64,000 bases of DNA from contig JAYGXS010000007.1 in assembly GCA_036362985.1 (NCBI GenBank), forward strand, positions 21,076,612-21,140,611. The letters are read 5' to 3'. Source of the stretch: Ligula intestinalis. Its lineage: Eukaryota > Platyhelminthes > Cestoda > Diphyllobothriidea > Diphyllobothriidae. A program made the translations under genes and the position numbers. Below the pieces are notes generated by a model that saw only the letters and a list, made by a program, of their open reading frames with translations, did not search any database and was not told the origin of the DNA. Positions 11,801 through 22,585 of this stretch are shown here, piece after piece; position 1 is the first letter of the stretch; each line of letters opens with the position of its first letter.

Positions 11801-14800
11801 CCGGTCGAGGTCTCGGCTTTTCTCCGTCTCCTAACTACTCCCAGTTTGGATTCCGGCGGGGATTCCTGATCCAACAATAGGCTACGACACACACACACAC
11901 AGGATCCATATTTGTAAGAATTCTATAGCATGCACTTCTAATTTGGCCTGCCGTACCTAACACGGAGCCAATCGCATGTCACCTCCACCAGTGTGCTAGG
12001 CGACATGTCTGACAGTAGGAGTTGCAACCCTGACCCAATAAAAAGGCAAATTTAGACAGTGAGCAACAGGATACCTTGTTTGTGAAGGAATTATAGGCTG
12101 CGAATTCTGGACCAACGAAATCGCCACAGAGAACAAAGGCTGTCGGGGGGAAGTCTGAATAACCGAGGAAGAGCGTCTCCAAGTGTTCAATGCAGCCGGG
12201 CATGTCCAACCGCGTCTCACCCAGAAGCACCAACATGTCAGAAGAGCCCTTGAAGAGAAGGAGAGTAGGTTAAGCAACAAGTGGCAGAAAATTTGCAGGT
12301 CCAACAAAGCTTCATTTCAGTGCAGTACAATATACATTGTAATAATAAGTTGGAGATGCTCACAAAGCGTTCAACTCAAAATAAGCATTCAGTAGAACGT
12401 GTTGTTAAAATATTATTTAAAATTGACCCTGAAATCTGGGCACCTTTAATAAGTCCTGAGGGCAAGGAACAATAATTCACATTAGCGTCATCTGTAGATA
12501 TAAGCAGTATAAGGGCAAGGAGATGAAGAGGAACCTGGGAGGTCTGGAGAAGACGAATCATATTGGCGTCTACAGCAGCGGCTGGACCATCAACGGCGGA
12601 ACCTCCAAAGGGGTTGGGCACCGAAAAGTATCGACGCGTTAGATGAGGCTCCTCCACCGGAGGAAGGCCAATCCCGGTGACCCTGAAGACTTCGTCGTCA
12701 TAGGAACCTTCAGCGAGGACAATAGTGCCCTCCGGGAACAAACCCTAAAACATAACAGGCAGGGATTACCTTGACTCGTTCGCCTGAAACACAGCACCGT
12801 CAGTCTGACTGAGGGCTTCAGGCCTTCATACATTACTAAACTTGATTCGATGGGAAACTTTACAGTGGGGGGAAGACAATGAGCTACAGATGTAGGAAAA
12901 CGATGGATATGTACAGTATATTCACCATCTCTTGAAATGGCACCCGGAATTCTGAAATGAGTTTTTGATTAGAACATATTAATTGCGGATGGTTGTAATA
13001 GAGACAATCGTACAGCCTAATCTCAACATATTTGTGAGACTTCAGGATGCCGGCTTTTTAACGGGCTTCTTTCTGACCGTCAGGACAAAGCATGTACTAT
13101 AAAAAGTGACTACGTAAGTGGTATGCCTATTTGTCATTAACTTCGGCTGCATTTATAGATTCAACTATATTTTTGGAAAACATGCTCCACATCTACTGCA
13201 ACATTTTATGAGAACTATGTGAGACCTTCCTCAAGCTGTAGGAGAAAACGTACTTTTTCTTAAACAGGATGTACATAGTGCGCAGTTTGTAAACCTTGAA
13301 TTCCAGTGTAGCGGTCACTAGGTTTCAAAATTATTCGGCAATTCAGAAACTTTTTTTACAACCGAAAGATATCATTCCTTTAATTATAAATTTAAAAAAG
13401 GCGTCATTTGCTACCAAAAGAGTACAAGAAATAATTTTTTCGTGCATTTTTTTCCAAAAAAATATATTTGAATCTACAAAGGCAGTCGAAATTAATGACA
13501 AAAGGGCATGCTACATAAGAAGTCACCTTTTATAGTACATGCTTTGTCTTGGCAGTCAGAAAGAAGCTCGTTCTAAAAGCCGGTATCCTGAAGTGTCCGA
13601 AATATGTTGAGATTGAGCTGCATGATCATCTCTATTACAACCATCCGCAATTAATATGTTCCAATCGAAAACTCATTTCAGAATTCCGGGTTCCATTTCA
13701 TGAGCTAGTGAATCTACTGTAGAAGTGACGGGGGGGGGTCAACTGTGTTTGTGGTACAATAACGATGCGAACTGCTGACAACAGCCACGTCCTTCTACCT
13801 GATAGCGAGGGACTTAGTAGCTCTAAATAAAATCAAGCGGCAGAATAAAAAGTTGGTGTCCAACCAGGCAAATGCCACTGAAAATTCAACAATAAGTGAC
13901 TGTGTATGAAGCTAGAGGGCTTAAAACGTAGACAAGACAGTTAAATAAGCTTATCCAATGGAGTCCATCGTGTGGTCCACAGCATGGTGGCGCAGGGACA
14001 ATGAATTGCCTGCAAATTAGTTTGACTTGCGCTGCGTCTAACGCACTCTATTGCGTTCCTCCTCCACCTGAACCTGGTGTCAAGACAGAGTCCAGAAGAC
14101 CGGAAATAGGAAAAGGCACAAATCCATACACTGTGGGTCGACAGAACCAGAGTGGCTGATCAGTGGACTGGGAGTCACATTGCAATGGCTCTTTCTTAAT
14201 GTAGCCTTTATGGCACTCTCATTGGTACATGACACACAAGCAAACTTTAAATAAGTGTTGTTGTCTCAGGCCTTCTAGCTTCACTGATTAACATCTAGGA
14301 TATCCATTAGCTGAAAACCTATTCATGACAATTAGCGCAGACCACAACCGGGTACCTGGTGAAAAGTAGCCGCTGAGAGGTCCAGTTTAACCAGATGCGT
14401 CGGATCCTCCAGGTACCATTGGCCGTTCTTTAGTTGAGTCAGAGCACCCAATACAACCACATTGTCTTCCTTGGCCCCGAGAGCGAGTAAAAACTCTATT
14501 GGTTGGAGTTTGAAACCACTGGCGTTGGTCTTTGTCCCAGCAATGGAGTCCTTGGTGGATGCAGCAAAGACCGGGTTCCGGAGAACGCGCTGGTAAACCA
14601 TCTAGATAACAGCGGTGGGGGGAAATTAACGGAGGGGTTGGAATTCCGTTTAGTTTTATTATAGGGGAGGATATGCGAAGGCCTTTATGTTCGTTATTGG
14701 TGACACAGTGACCAAGAAATGCATCTGTACAGTAGAAATTTTCAAAAAAGCCGTCATTTACATAATTGTAGGCGAAAAGCGGGCATCCGCCGGTGATATG

Positions 14801-15937
14801 TAAACATAAATGGCTACTTGCTTATTACGAGTAGTATATCACATGTGTAATTCTTTCTCTGGGGTGGTACCTCATGTCATTGGCGGTGCCAAATGACCCC
14901 ATCCAGTGGGTGGAACAACAGCAAAAAGAGCAGATAGTGACAAAAAAACTTCTTGATAATTTTTTCGGTCAATTAATTGTTGACTTGAAAGAAAACACGA
15001 CCTCTGTGTCAAAATTGTCACTGACCTCGAAACGGTGGGCATAGAGAAAGGCTTTCATCGCAGGAGAATTGGGCAGGAGAGATCTTGCATCCTCGGCGAA
15101 GTCTTGCAACGGCAAAAACTTCCTTGAATACTTGCAGTATTTAAAGCGGGGAACCTAAAATGCATAAAAAGGCATAAAAGCCACTATTAGTGACAAAAGA
15201 TAAAAGGACTGCAACCGGCTATCAGTCGTTACTATCGTCTATGACGCTGTGGCATATGGGATCCGGGAGTAGATGATCATTAACATTACTGGTAGCGAAA
15301 GTATCAGGAATATTGTAATCATTAGTAGCAGTGGTAGTAGTATTAGTAGCATTTGTTGTCGCTGTAGCAGCAGCAGCAGTATGGCAGATGAATTTTGTTT
15401 GGATCGAAAACGTTTGCAATGCAGCCTGTTTAGTTTAGGGCTATTTAAAAAATTCGACATATAACAACACCGTGCACCATCTGGTGAATATGCCCCCCTC
15501 CCCGCCTCCTTGCATTACTAAATGCTATATAGGATGAAGCTCGTTGTTAACATTCGGTCAGGGCCCAGGCGGCCAAACGCACCCGATGAGCTGTTCATCT
15601 ACTTTTAAGAGTCACTGGTCGGCACAGACGAGGGAGACAGAATGCAACTGCAGCAGCAGCAGCAACAACAACAACAGCGACCTACCTGGAAGGCATCAGT
15701 TATGAACAGAAATTCCTGTGAATTGGTAGATTCTGACTTCCACTCGTGAAAAATTTCCTCGCAAACCGCCTTTGAGATATTATCAAGTTCAAGATTGCGT
15801 TCCAGCACAGCATCCACAAACTTTTTGAGGGTGGTCGCCTTGGCGCTGGGCTCCAAGTTCTTCAGAGCGTCAACAACAAAAGTGGACGCATCCGGGGCGA
15901 GGAGAAGCCCGTTCAACTTCAGCGCCCGTTTTATATC
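5325..15937 (-). CDS. POLE2: DNA polymerase epsilon subunit 2, seven exons, first exon not found
   Basis: Subunit B of the leading-strand replicase Pol epsilon is a nuclear protein with an N-terminal helical domain, an OB fold and an inactive calcineurin-like phosphodiesterase fold; it bridges the catalytic subunit and the CMG helicase. Exons read on the minus strand are 15,937-15,686; 15,154-15,026; 14,601-14,356; 12,744-12,535; 12,248-12,075; 8,149-7,775; 5,885-5,325. All junctions have AG/GT borders and are phase 0, giving about 648 residues plus exon 1. Family signatures appear in order: LKLNGLLLAP, VPRFKYCKYSRKFLPL, VVLGALTQLKNGQWYLEDPT, FPEGTIVLAEG, FVLCGDFVGPEF, VVGPNDPSLG, SQAHLTPLALHVSPVYWSWD and the C-terminal FKVYYPSTQTLEDSRL. 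It is longer than human POLE2 (about 527 residues), mainly from low-complexity inserts near the C-terminus. Confidence 0.93.
6595..6840 (+). repeat. Dispersed repeat R2, copy 1 (POLE2 intron)
   Basis: Direct similarity to 11,085-11,317. Shared blocks in order include GATTGGCTRAG, GCAGYAGCTATTG, CACAGTAAA, GATTTGGGG and TTCTTCTTGTCGA. It lies in the last POLE2 intron. The type is unknown; the second copy runs directly into a Jockey-like 3' fragment, so R2 may be a retroelement segment. Confidence 0.55.
7385..7485 (+). repeat. Penelope-like 3' tail fragment
   Basis: The stretch with AATTTATC.AAAG..AGTATATGCTCGCCAA resembles the last 45 or so bases of the Penelope-like insertion at 51,567-52,328 (GAATTTATCGAAAG then TATGCTCGCCAA). 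It is a severely 5'-truncated relic. Confidence 0.45.
7599..7734. repeat. Purine tract, (GAA)n then (GGA)n
   Basis: About 135 bases, nearly all A/G on the plus strand: GAAGAA units, then about 18 GGA units. On the POLE2 transcript it reads as a pyrimidine tract starting about 40 nt after the 7,774 donor. Such tracts can form triplexes and are slippage-prone. Confidence 0.95.
7775..8149 (-). CDS. POLE2: POLE2 exon: VVGPNDPSLG...
   Basis: 125 codons from TTTGTAG|AGTTCT to CTG|GTATGA. SSVLKKLFRRLCEAY leads to KLILVVGPNDPSLG and ILPRPPLPEDL, then NPVRLRLYTREIVVFRYD, all characteristic of the subunit. The donor is the only in-frame GT that keeps phase 0 with the last exon. It lies about 40 bases from a long purine/pyrimidine tract in the following intron. 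Confidence 0.92.
9690..9950 (+). repeat. Dispersed repeat R1, copy 1
   Basis: Shares GCATCTACCGCACT, GATGTCAAGACA.AGTC and a GAGTGTCAC tail with the copies at 10,330-10,700 and 13,970-14,260. No coding content is visible. All three lie in POLE2 introns. Confidence 0.5.
10330..10700 (+). repeat. Dispersed repeat R1, copy 2
   Basis: Begins TTCCACAGCATCATGGTGG, matching GGTCCACAGCATGGTGG of copy 3. It continues through AATTAGTTT, the TCTACCGCACTC block, the GACCAGGGGACATGATAAAG block and a GAGTGTCACTGCG tail. Confidence 0.5.
11085..11317 (+). repeat. Dispersed repeat R2, copy 2
   Basis: Matches 6,595-6,840 (GATTGGCTAAG, GCAGTAGCTATTGG, GATTTGGGGGAACC, CTTCTTGTCGACGC). It lies just upstream of a Jockey-like RT C-terminus on the same strand. 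Confidence 0.5.
11400..11869 (+). pseudogene. Jockey/I-like retrotransposon, 3' end of the RT ORF
   Basis: The frame 11,207-11,869 ends with EQHLLRVTRCTLAQLRSGYS, HRLNPSTT, SPHDCQHLFACSS and LTPADLWLKPVEVSAFL. This arrangement (a T.AQLRSG block, a Cys/His cluster of CxxSPH..xHLFxC type, then DLW..P.E...FL) is the usual C-terminal tail of Jockey- and I-group RT proteins. The expected first Cys of the cluster is absent. The RT catalytic domain is missing, so this is a 5'-truncated copy inside a POLE2 intron. Confidence 0.75.
11887..11902. repeat. (CA)8 microsatellite
   Basis: A short run of ACACACAC at the 3' end of the Jockey-like fragment. Confidence 0.9.
12075..12248 (-). CDS. POLE2: POLE2 exon: LVLLGETRLD...FVLCGDF
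   Basis: 58 codons between TTCAAG|GGCTCT and AAG|GTATCC. MLVLLGETRLDMPGCIEHLE and FPPTAFVLCGDFVGPE match the conserved core strands of the phosphodiesterase-like fold. Metal ligands are degenerate, as in all known eukaryotic B subunits. Confidence 0.92.
12535..12744 (-). CDS. POLE2: POLE2 exon: start of phosphodiesterase-like domain
   Basis: 70 codons between TTTTAG|GGTTTG and CAG|GTTCCT. GLFPEGTIVLAEGSYDDEVF and VTGIGLPPVEEP match the family's VLAEGWFED...FGFPPTE. The exon ends in a variable linker (MIRLLQTSQ). Confidence 0.92.
12911..13722. mobile_element. Foldback element or long-TIR MITE in a POLE2 intron
   Basis: Arms of about 275 nt (12,911-13,185 and 13,443-13,722) are inverted copies with mostly point differences. 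Matching landmarks include GAATTCTGAAATGAGTTTT against AAAACTCATTTCAGAATTC, AAAGCATGTACTATAAAA against TTTTATAGTACATGCTTT, and TTTGTCATTAA against TTAATGACAAA. The 257-bp centre carries no recognisable gene. It lies wholly inside the intron between 12,744 and 14,356. No target duplication could be fixed. Confidence 0.85.
13970..14260 (+). repeat. Dispersed repeat R1, copy 3
   Basis: Same blocks as the copies at 9.7 and 10.3 kb (CACAGCATGGTGGCG, GTGTCAAGACAGAGTC). It also has a TGTAGCCTTTATGGCACTC end that recurs at 61.1 kb. Confidence 0.5.
14356..14601 (-). CDS. POLE2: POLE2 exon: OB-fold region
   Basis: 82 codons, from the acceptor TCTAG|ATGGTT to the donor CAG|GTACCC. The first codon being ATG is a coincidence of the splice position. 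FKLQPIEFLLALG, then VVLGALTQLKNGQWYLEDPT and VKLDLSAATFH, are the OB-fold strands of the B subunit. Confidence 0.92.
15026..15154 (-). CDS. POLE2: POLE2 exon: VPRFKY...YAHRFE
   Basis: 43 codons between TTTTAG|GTTCCC and GAG|GTCAGT. VPRFKYCKYSRKFLPL aligns with the family's IPRFVYN...RKKFLPL segment that links the N-terminal domain to the OB fold. The end (FLYAHRFE) leads into VYQRVLRNPVF of the next exon. Confidence 0.88.
15321..15382. repeat. TAG/CAG-rich imperfect trinucleotide repeat
   Basis: Interspersed TAG, AGT and CAG units in a POLE2 intron. Confidence 0.8.
15647..15680. repeat. CAG/CAA repeat next to a POLE2 donor
   Basis: (CAG)n followed by (CAA)n. On the POLE2 transcript it becomes a TTG/CTG repeat starting about six bases after the GTAGGT donor at 15,684-15,685. 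Confidence 0.85.
15686..15937 (-). CDS. POLE2: POLE2 exon: N-terminal domain
   Basis: 84 codons, from the acceptor CCTAG|GATATAAAA to the donor CAG|GTAGGT. It starts DIKRALKLNGLLLAPDAS, matching the family's KLRGLLL region, and continues through the helical Dpoe2NT-type domain to ITDAFQ. An upstream exon with the start codon is required. I could not identify it in 15,940-17,000. Confidence 0.85.
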
Positions 15938-18880
15938 CTAGGAATTAGAAAAAAGGAATACGGTGTGCAAAAAAAACAGGGTCTGAGATTTCATAGCACT
16001 CGTCTCGGGATACTTGTGCGAACTATGCATGCCCCCTAAACGGGCCGTTTGGTAGATGCACTAGACCATTATGTGGGCCAAATCAGGGTACGGCAGGTGT
16101 TATTCGGGTGGCGCTCCCATAACACATGCCGAGCATGGGGGAGGGAAACGTGGGCGGCTTCAGCCGCACCAGCCACCTGCACTCGATCACGCCTCCGGTC
16201 TCTTTGACACCGGGCACAGATGAATGATGGAGGGAGGAAAGAGTTTGGCAGATTCTGGGCATGTCTACTATCACTTATAACTAGCCCACGCGCCATTCAC
16301 TGTTCCAGCATCACCCTGTGGTGAGGCATACGGTGGACATCGTCTAAATCGAAGGTCGAACTGTTGTGTAAATGATACTGCCCATCTTAAGCTACACAAA
16401 ATGTCAGCCACAGAGACAGTGACTTAGCCGTGAGTTAATGCGCAGTGGTAATAGACTTATGAAGCACCTATAGCATTCTCTTCTCATAACCCACCTGCGG
16501 CAGGTGCCAAGTTAGAGCCCAAATGACCGTATGGGCACGATATCTGGAAAGTTAAGAGTTCGTCTACACATGCAACGCACGTCTGGTCCACACACGATGG
16601 ACCAGGGGGTTCCTTAGCGCCCACCTAAAAGGGAGTGTCCTACTGGCCACAATCAGAAGTAAACAATGCAGTAGAAGCCGCGTTACCTCGTCAATCGGTA
16701 GCCCTCCAATCCACGGCTTTTAGGGCGCCGCGATATAGTAATAGCCCATAGGGTTGTTTACTGTGAGGAATGTGCATATAATGCCGTGTAGACAGTCCCC
16801 AGAACCAACCTTACTTCTATCCTGCCCTACCTCAATCCACTGCCCAAACCGATCTACCATCTGCTAAATGGCTTTGACGCATGTAGCTGACGCAGCGTGA
16901 ACCCGTGCCCAGGTGTGCTTTGCCCCCCCCCTCTTCCTCATGTGTGGCATTTGTCGCGGAAACCGCAACCCGCTTAACGCGGCCCTAATCAGGCTCTTGT
17001 TTTAGGTGCTTATTAACCGAGGCTGAGAAAGACAACAATCAAGCCCACTGAAACGCGAGTGACCCTTTATGAACCCATATCTTAGCTAAATTTTTATGCG
17101 ATGCCGTATTTTCGATCACTTTTCACTTAGAAAAGACACTTTTATCATCACTGGGCAACAAGGTATAAGTGTTCACAGACAGTAGGCTAAAGGATGCAGA
17201 AATGGCTGAACGGGGTAAGCACAGCCATCTGTCGGCCGCTTTGGAAACCGCTTCCTTGTCATATAATTTTACCTCTCTTACGACCCTGAATGGACGCTAG
17301 AACAATGAAAACGCGAGAGATGTGGCATGCTTATCATAACCTTTCATAATGGCATCACTTTTGTTGAACGACGCAAGACCAAACCATGTCAGCAAATACG
17401 AGAGAAACTAAAATGGACGCTTCTGGCTTAGCAGCGGCTGTCAACTACCCATCCCACAACTCACGACCAATCAAAAGATTCGCGGTTGAAAGCGGACCTA
17501 GTTGTTTAGCCAAGCTGTGCGTTCACGAGCTATCGGCAGCAGTTGACAATACTCGAAGTCATCTGAGATTGACGTTCGCTGATCTGGCTTGAGACCAGAA
17601 TGGCAGGCTCATATTTCGTCCTGCAAGCAGACAAGATTATTGGTGTTGAAACCATATATCCTAAAGCAAACTGTCTTAGGACTAGCGACTCAGCTTTCAT
17701 CATGTATTTCGGAAACAATAGTTTATTCGGAGACATTTACTTTTCTAAGTAATCAGTTATTCTACCAGAGGGCAGGTTATCGGGTGAGGACGGTACTCCT
17801 TAATTCGATACTAGCACCCAGACTTCGTGAAGCGAATGTTTCTTTTGCGATAATGAGACCACCGCTGTGCCTGCCTCCAAGGCGAATGATAAGACAGTAT
17901 GAAAACCTCCATGGCGTACATCTTCGCGATTACTCGCAAGTGTATGAAATGTAGGCGCGGCCGTAAAATTCTGGTATCAGTCTGTACACAGGTGTAGAGA
18001 CCAAAGATTTGGGATCTTAACCGAAATGACACGAGACCTATTTCTGGTCTGTGCGCTATGCCACTATGATAGGCATGTCGGCATATCCGCATTCTATAAA
18101 GGCGAAGCGTGTCAGCTATAATATGTATTTGAAGCTCAGGAGTATGGAGATAGAGGTTCAAAGATGCATCTTATTGTGGGATAATGGTCAATGTTTACCC
18201 TTATTTAACTGCCACCTCCACCATTAAGACTTTTTTAGCGTTTGTTGCTGAATGCCGTTCTTGCACAATTTATATAAGACACTATGGAATCCGAATGACA
18301 CGCGCGCAATGTAAAAGCCTCACCAAAGTTTGCCGTAGAATGTGCTATTTTGACTTAGCTTATTATTCCAATTTAAACATGATACGTCAAGGGTCTTAGA
18401 TGTCTTTTCAACTTTTCCGGCGTCCACATAATCACGAACGTCTAATTGTAATAATTAAATGAATATTTAGCAACTCCACATGCTGTTGTTAACGACATAC
18501 AATTATGTATAAACTGAGCAGCGTAAAGACCACAGTAAGCCTGACCGGTTGACCTGAGTTTCGCTACAAAAGCATCGGCTTATGATAGCAGTTTCGTTCT
18601 TGTTCTGTCATAAATCTCCGAATCCTGTATGTGACATTAAGGATCATTATCGCCTGCATGTTGTTGGCCCATTAGACGGCGAATTTAAGAGCCAATTTTT
18701 TCACACTCTAAAGTTTAATTCTTGAATTCAAAAAGGTTGACTACTGATATACTGCTTCGTGTGCAGGCTCGAAAATTGAGCACCGTCATCTTAAGAAACG
18801 GCTGGTGTTATAATTCAATCCGAGTTAACTCTGAATGCTTTTTCATCTTCAATCCCTTCGGTCGCCAAAAGTGTAGTCTA
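15938..18880. other. Upstream flank of POLE2; missing exon 1 and promoter should be here
   Basis: Short frames on both strands encode nothing recognisable. Exon 1 of POLE2 must end in phase 0 somewhere here or further upstream, but it is probably too short to pick out by eye. I saw no clear transposon between 16 and 18.9 kb. Confidence 0.4.
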
Positions 18881-18884
18881 ATTA

Positions 18885-18927
18885 GTTGAGCTATAATTAT
18901 AGCTCAACTCTAAAGTTGAGCTATAAT
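18885..18927. repeat. Perfect 24-nt palindrome plus repeated half
   Basis: 18,885-18,908 is a perfect palindrome built from GTTGAGCTATAA and its complement. GTTGAGCTATAAT recurs at 18,915-18,927. It is AT-rich and extrudable, and its function is unknown. Confidence 0.85.
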
Positions 18928-20029
18928 AGCCCAAACTTTAGATAAATTTATTAAAATTTTCTAGGAGTGCTGCCTGCACAGAATAGACTTCGGGGAACGA
19001 TAAAACATTCCATACTGTTTGTCTTGTAGGACATAACCTGCGGGTTTTGTTGAAATTACATGCAGGCTGTGTCAGGTGAAAATTTTCTCCTGTATATTTT
19101 GGAATGGTGAATTTTGTTTTTACTGTCCAAAACCAATCTAAAGGGAAAAAATACATCTAAAACCCCTACAAACGCAAGCTGAGCTGAGCCGACAAATACT
19201 ACTGCGAGAAAAGGTTAACGTGAGAATTTGATAAAATGATAATTTGTGCGATTAACGCAATGAGAAACGTCTACACAGTTTTCGGCGGAATAAAACAATT
19301 GCAGACTATTCAAAAGTTGACAAGGTTATTTGAAGGATCAAATATCCACATCCAAAAATTTTATTTCAGGCCTAGCTAACTCGAAACAGTTTAGCATTTA
19401 AAGTGATCATTTTTAATGCTATCATATCCGAGTCATTCAATAAACATATCGTTATCATATTCAGCAACCATACCACAAGAGGTGTCTCGGTGTTCCTAGT
19501 ACAAGGCTTGGTAAAAAAGTAGCATACTTCAATTTCCCGAACTGATGAAAAATTTCGCTTTCCATGTATGTGCATGCAAAAGAAAGAAGACGTGTCGAGC
19601 ACTGGGTCAATTGATTTACTGTCCTGAGCTTTCGACATCTTACAGGAATTCATCTTCAGAGTGAATAAGAAGCAAACAAAAGGAGGATAATTATAGTTGC
19701 CCCAAGGTCAATCAACTGTCAACGGTCGTCAAAGCGAAATAAAAATCAACCAAAAGGATGGAGGTTGGGGTTGATCACCGGGACCCTTTACCCTGGGGAC
19801 AAGGCATTACACTAATTACTGCTTATGACCCCGAACGACAGCCGTCTTCATTATGTCAGCGCCAAACCATTGCGCGCAATTTGCATTTGATCTCGGATTT
19901 CAGGCTTCTAGATAAGTCAAATAATTTTTTATCTAACATTCTTCCGAAACTTATTTGTCAAAAACACGGTACTTAGACATATATTTGCATTTAAATATCC
20001 CTTACCTGAAAGTTTTATAAAAACAATGA
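18928..20029. other. Unassigned AT-rich stretch
   Basis: No recognisable coding sequence. It may include the eroded 5' UTR of the CR1-C ORF1 that follows. Confidence 0.35.
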
Positions 20030-21113
20030 CAGACCCGAAAGTTATTTTCGAGCAAATCAATCTGTCAGCCCTATTAAATTGAAAGAACTTGATTGAAAAG
20101 TATGAACCTGTATTCAAGATTATTTATTCACTTCTGGACTCAAATTCATTTGAAAGCCACCTCACTATTTTGCCTCAGATAGAGTCCGTGGTGCATCTAG
20201 TATCATCAGAAGTTTCGGATTGATCAAAACACTGCTGTAATATAATCTTCCACAACTTTCTTCAAACGAATAATCCACTGCTAGTCATACAAAACTTTTT
20301 TCAACAATGTGGGACAATTATACGAATTTTTTTATCAAAAGACTAAATTCCCGGAGTAAAAACGAACCAATTTTGCTCACTTGTTCTACCCAAGCTGCAG
20401 CTCAAATGCTTCTTCTAAATTCTGAAATAAATAGGAGTTTTCGGAGTTTTAAAGCATATATAGGCCCCAACTTCACCCCGATGCAGCGCAGACAAGTCTT
20501 TCATAAAGGCAAATTGCCTAACCAAAGTCAGCCACAAATAGTCACATAGAAAAAAAGCACGCCACCAAATGCTACTTTAGGGGAACAATTAACGCGTTTT
20601 TCCACCTCTGGGAAGAAAAACGAAAACTATCAACATAGCGTCAACTTAGGTGACTCGAGGGCGACTTCTTCTTATTATAATAATGACGACCAGAAAACAA
20701 AAAATAAACCTACCGAAGCAATTAAGGGAAATGATAAGCTTCAAACAAAAGGATCCCGATATAGTTCAACCTTATTATACCAGAACGACACAAATCCTGG
20801 ATCTAATCACGATACACTGATAAATAGCAACGCAAGTCTAAACATGTCCATAAATAGCAATACCAGTCTTAACACAACGAGCCAAAGTAGTTAACCAGTG
20901 TTAGATTATTTCCCCCGAACGAACCAAAATAGACCACCATTCCAAAAAGGAATTGCTTATCGAGACGAATATCCATATATAAATGCACACCCTCAAATGC
21001 CACATAACCCTTTAACTCAACCTATTTATCCTCGCCCATACACAAGACGACCACCGCATACCCAACCCTTTCCATATAACACCTATGTTTCGCTGTTGCT
21101 TGCATTCCCATAA
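20030..21113 (+). pseudogene. CR1-like element (family C): ORF1 and proline-rich linker
   Basis: The frame 20,307-20,549 carries RLNSRSKNEPILLTCSTQA, then SFKAYIGPNFTPMQRRQ, the hallmark C-terminal half of CR1-type ORF1 proteins (AKRLG...RPLLV..., then PDLTPMQRR). Upstream, QIESVVHLVSSEVSD resembles KLDSLVHLITTEAFD in the CR1-B copy at 35.1 kb. A Pro/Tyr/His-rich linker follows (20,898-21,113, with RPYTRRPPHTQPFPYNTY). Several stops and frameshifts interrupt it. Its endonuclease and RT part does not follow in the window. Confidence 0.7.
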
Positions 21114-21145
21114 GTGGTTTTTGGAGATGTTTCGTCTGTAACGCC

Positions 21146-21331
21146 TCAAAAAGTGATTTCACTTTTGAAAGCAGCCTGCAAATTCACATTTATCCATTTG
21201 GGGAGGCTTGTGCTTGTCTTGCTTCCGAAAGGACAGTTATGGTAAACACTTTTTTTCAGTGTCGAGCTAAAGGTCCTCCACTGCTCGTTGGCTCTGCCGT
21301 GGAGTTCAGCTTCCCAGGATAACTCTGACAT
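21146..21331 (-). pseudogene. Retroelement EN-RT linker fragment, minus strand
   Basis: A 61-codon frame with NEQWRTFSSTLKKSVYHNCP and LPKWINVNLQAAFKSE fits the linker just after the endonuclease of CR1/RTE-type proteins (W..F...L...F.P...PKW.N..L...K). The rest of that element is not recognisable beside it. Confidence 0.45.
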
Positions 21332-21399
21332 TTCTCTTCTAATCGGTTGGTAGTCACCCTTCCAAATGTTTCTTTCCTACAGTGTGTGAAATCACAAAT

Positions 21400-22585
21400 G
21401 TTCCGTTATGGGTTTTGACGACGATCATTAGCCGGAACTAAGCACAGACGGTCACGATTTACATGTATTAGGAGTTATTAAAAAATCTGGTCATATCCTA
21501 TTCTAAAAGTTTCTATCTCTCAGAGAACTGTGCCCTGACTGTCTCCAAAGCAGGCCGAACAATCAGATTTATTCCTAGAAATATTCAGACCACCAAGGTT
21601 AGAACTTCCCTTTATAATATGTACCTGAGTCCTAGTTTCGAATATTGTTCACCTCTATTTAGCCTTCTGCGCGCTCGTGAACAGAAGAAAATAGAATCGG
21701 TCCAGCACTTCTTCAGTGCAAGAGTTTTCACTTCAGAACACCGTAACTTAGCCTACCAGCAACGGTGTGAACTTATAAAACTCGACCACCTGTGGCTTCG
21801 TAGATAACAGAAGATTCTATTTTTTTACTGTTTTAACCCTTAAAAAGCCGTACCTTTTATCCCCTGAGTACTATAAGGTAGCTCGAGCACTCTAAGCGTG
21901 CCAATAATCGAGATACCCTTTTTATTTCTTCCTATGGCATGCACAGTGAGATTCCATCAATTTTTTTCAGTTACCGCCATAGCAATCTGGAATAAGCTAC
22001 CCAGAAGTATTAAGATTCAGCAAAGCTATACTTTGTTAAAGTGAGCTGTCACTAGTATGCTACATTCAGGACAACTTTCATGAATTTATAGTGCTGGCCC
22101 GGTGGAATCTCTCTTTCACTCTGATGGCGTTCGTGGACTTTGAACCCTCTCAGGCCTCATGCTGAGGATAATGGTGCTGAATCTGCGGCCCGCAATCGGC
22201 TAATTCCCCAGCCGATAGGGAGCAACTCTCCGCCGACAAACATTCCGTTCGTGCAGCATATCGAAACCATTACATTCAAGGAATGCTGAAAAAACTGTGC
22301 TCCTGTGTCAACATTTTCCCTTTCGAAAGAAAGTCACTCAACGAACTGCAGTTTTTTTTCTGCTAGACTGTCAACTTGATCTATAACTTTACCAAACTTT
22401 CGTTAGTAGCGTACCTTCGAATTCCGGTTTTTTTCACTTGAAACAAACTCCCTATTTCGCCTCCTATAAACCAAACACAAACTAAAACAAAACTAATACT
22501 GACTGCAAAAGAAGCGCTTTACCAATTAATCCAATTTCCAAAATTGCCTGTAAACTGGCAATAAACAACTAATAAATAAAAAGAT
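21400..22585 (+). pseudogene. CR1-A fragment: RT C-terminus and 3' UTR
   Basis: 5'-truncated copy of the element at 36,985-42,085. YNMYLSPSFEYCSPLFSLLR, then KKIESVQHFFSARVFTSEHR and YQQRCELIKLDHLWLRR, match that RT C-terminus closely. The 3' UTR follows, with TTTTTTTCACTTGAAACAAA and the end motif AATTGCCTGTAAACTGGCAA near 22,545. Stops and small indels are present. Confidence 0.85.

Noticed and set aside
16069..16296. Minus frame upstream of POLE2 as a candidate exon 1
   Set aside because: No similarity to the expected N-terminus and no phase-0 donor at a sensible position.
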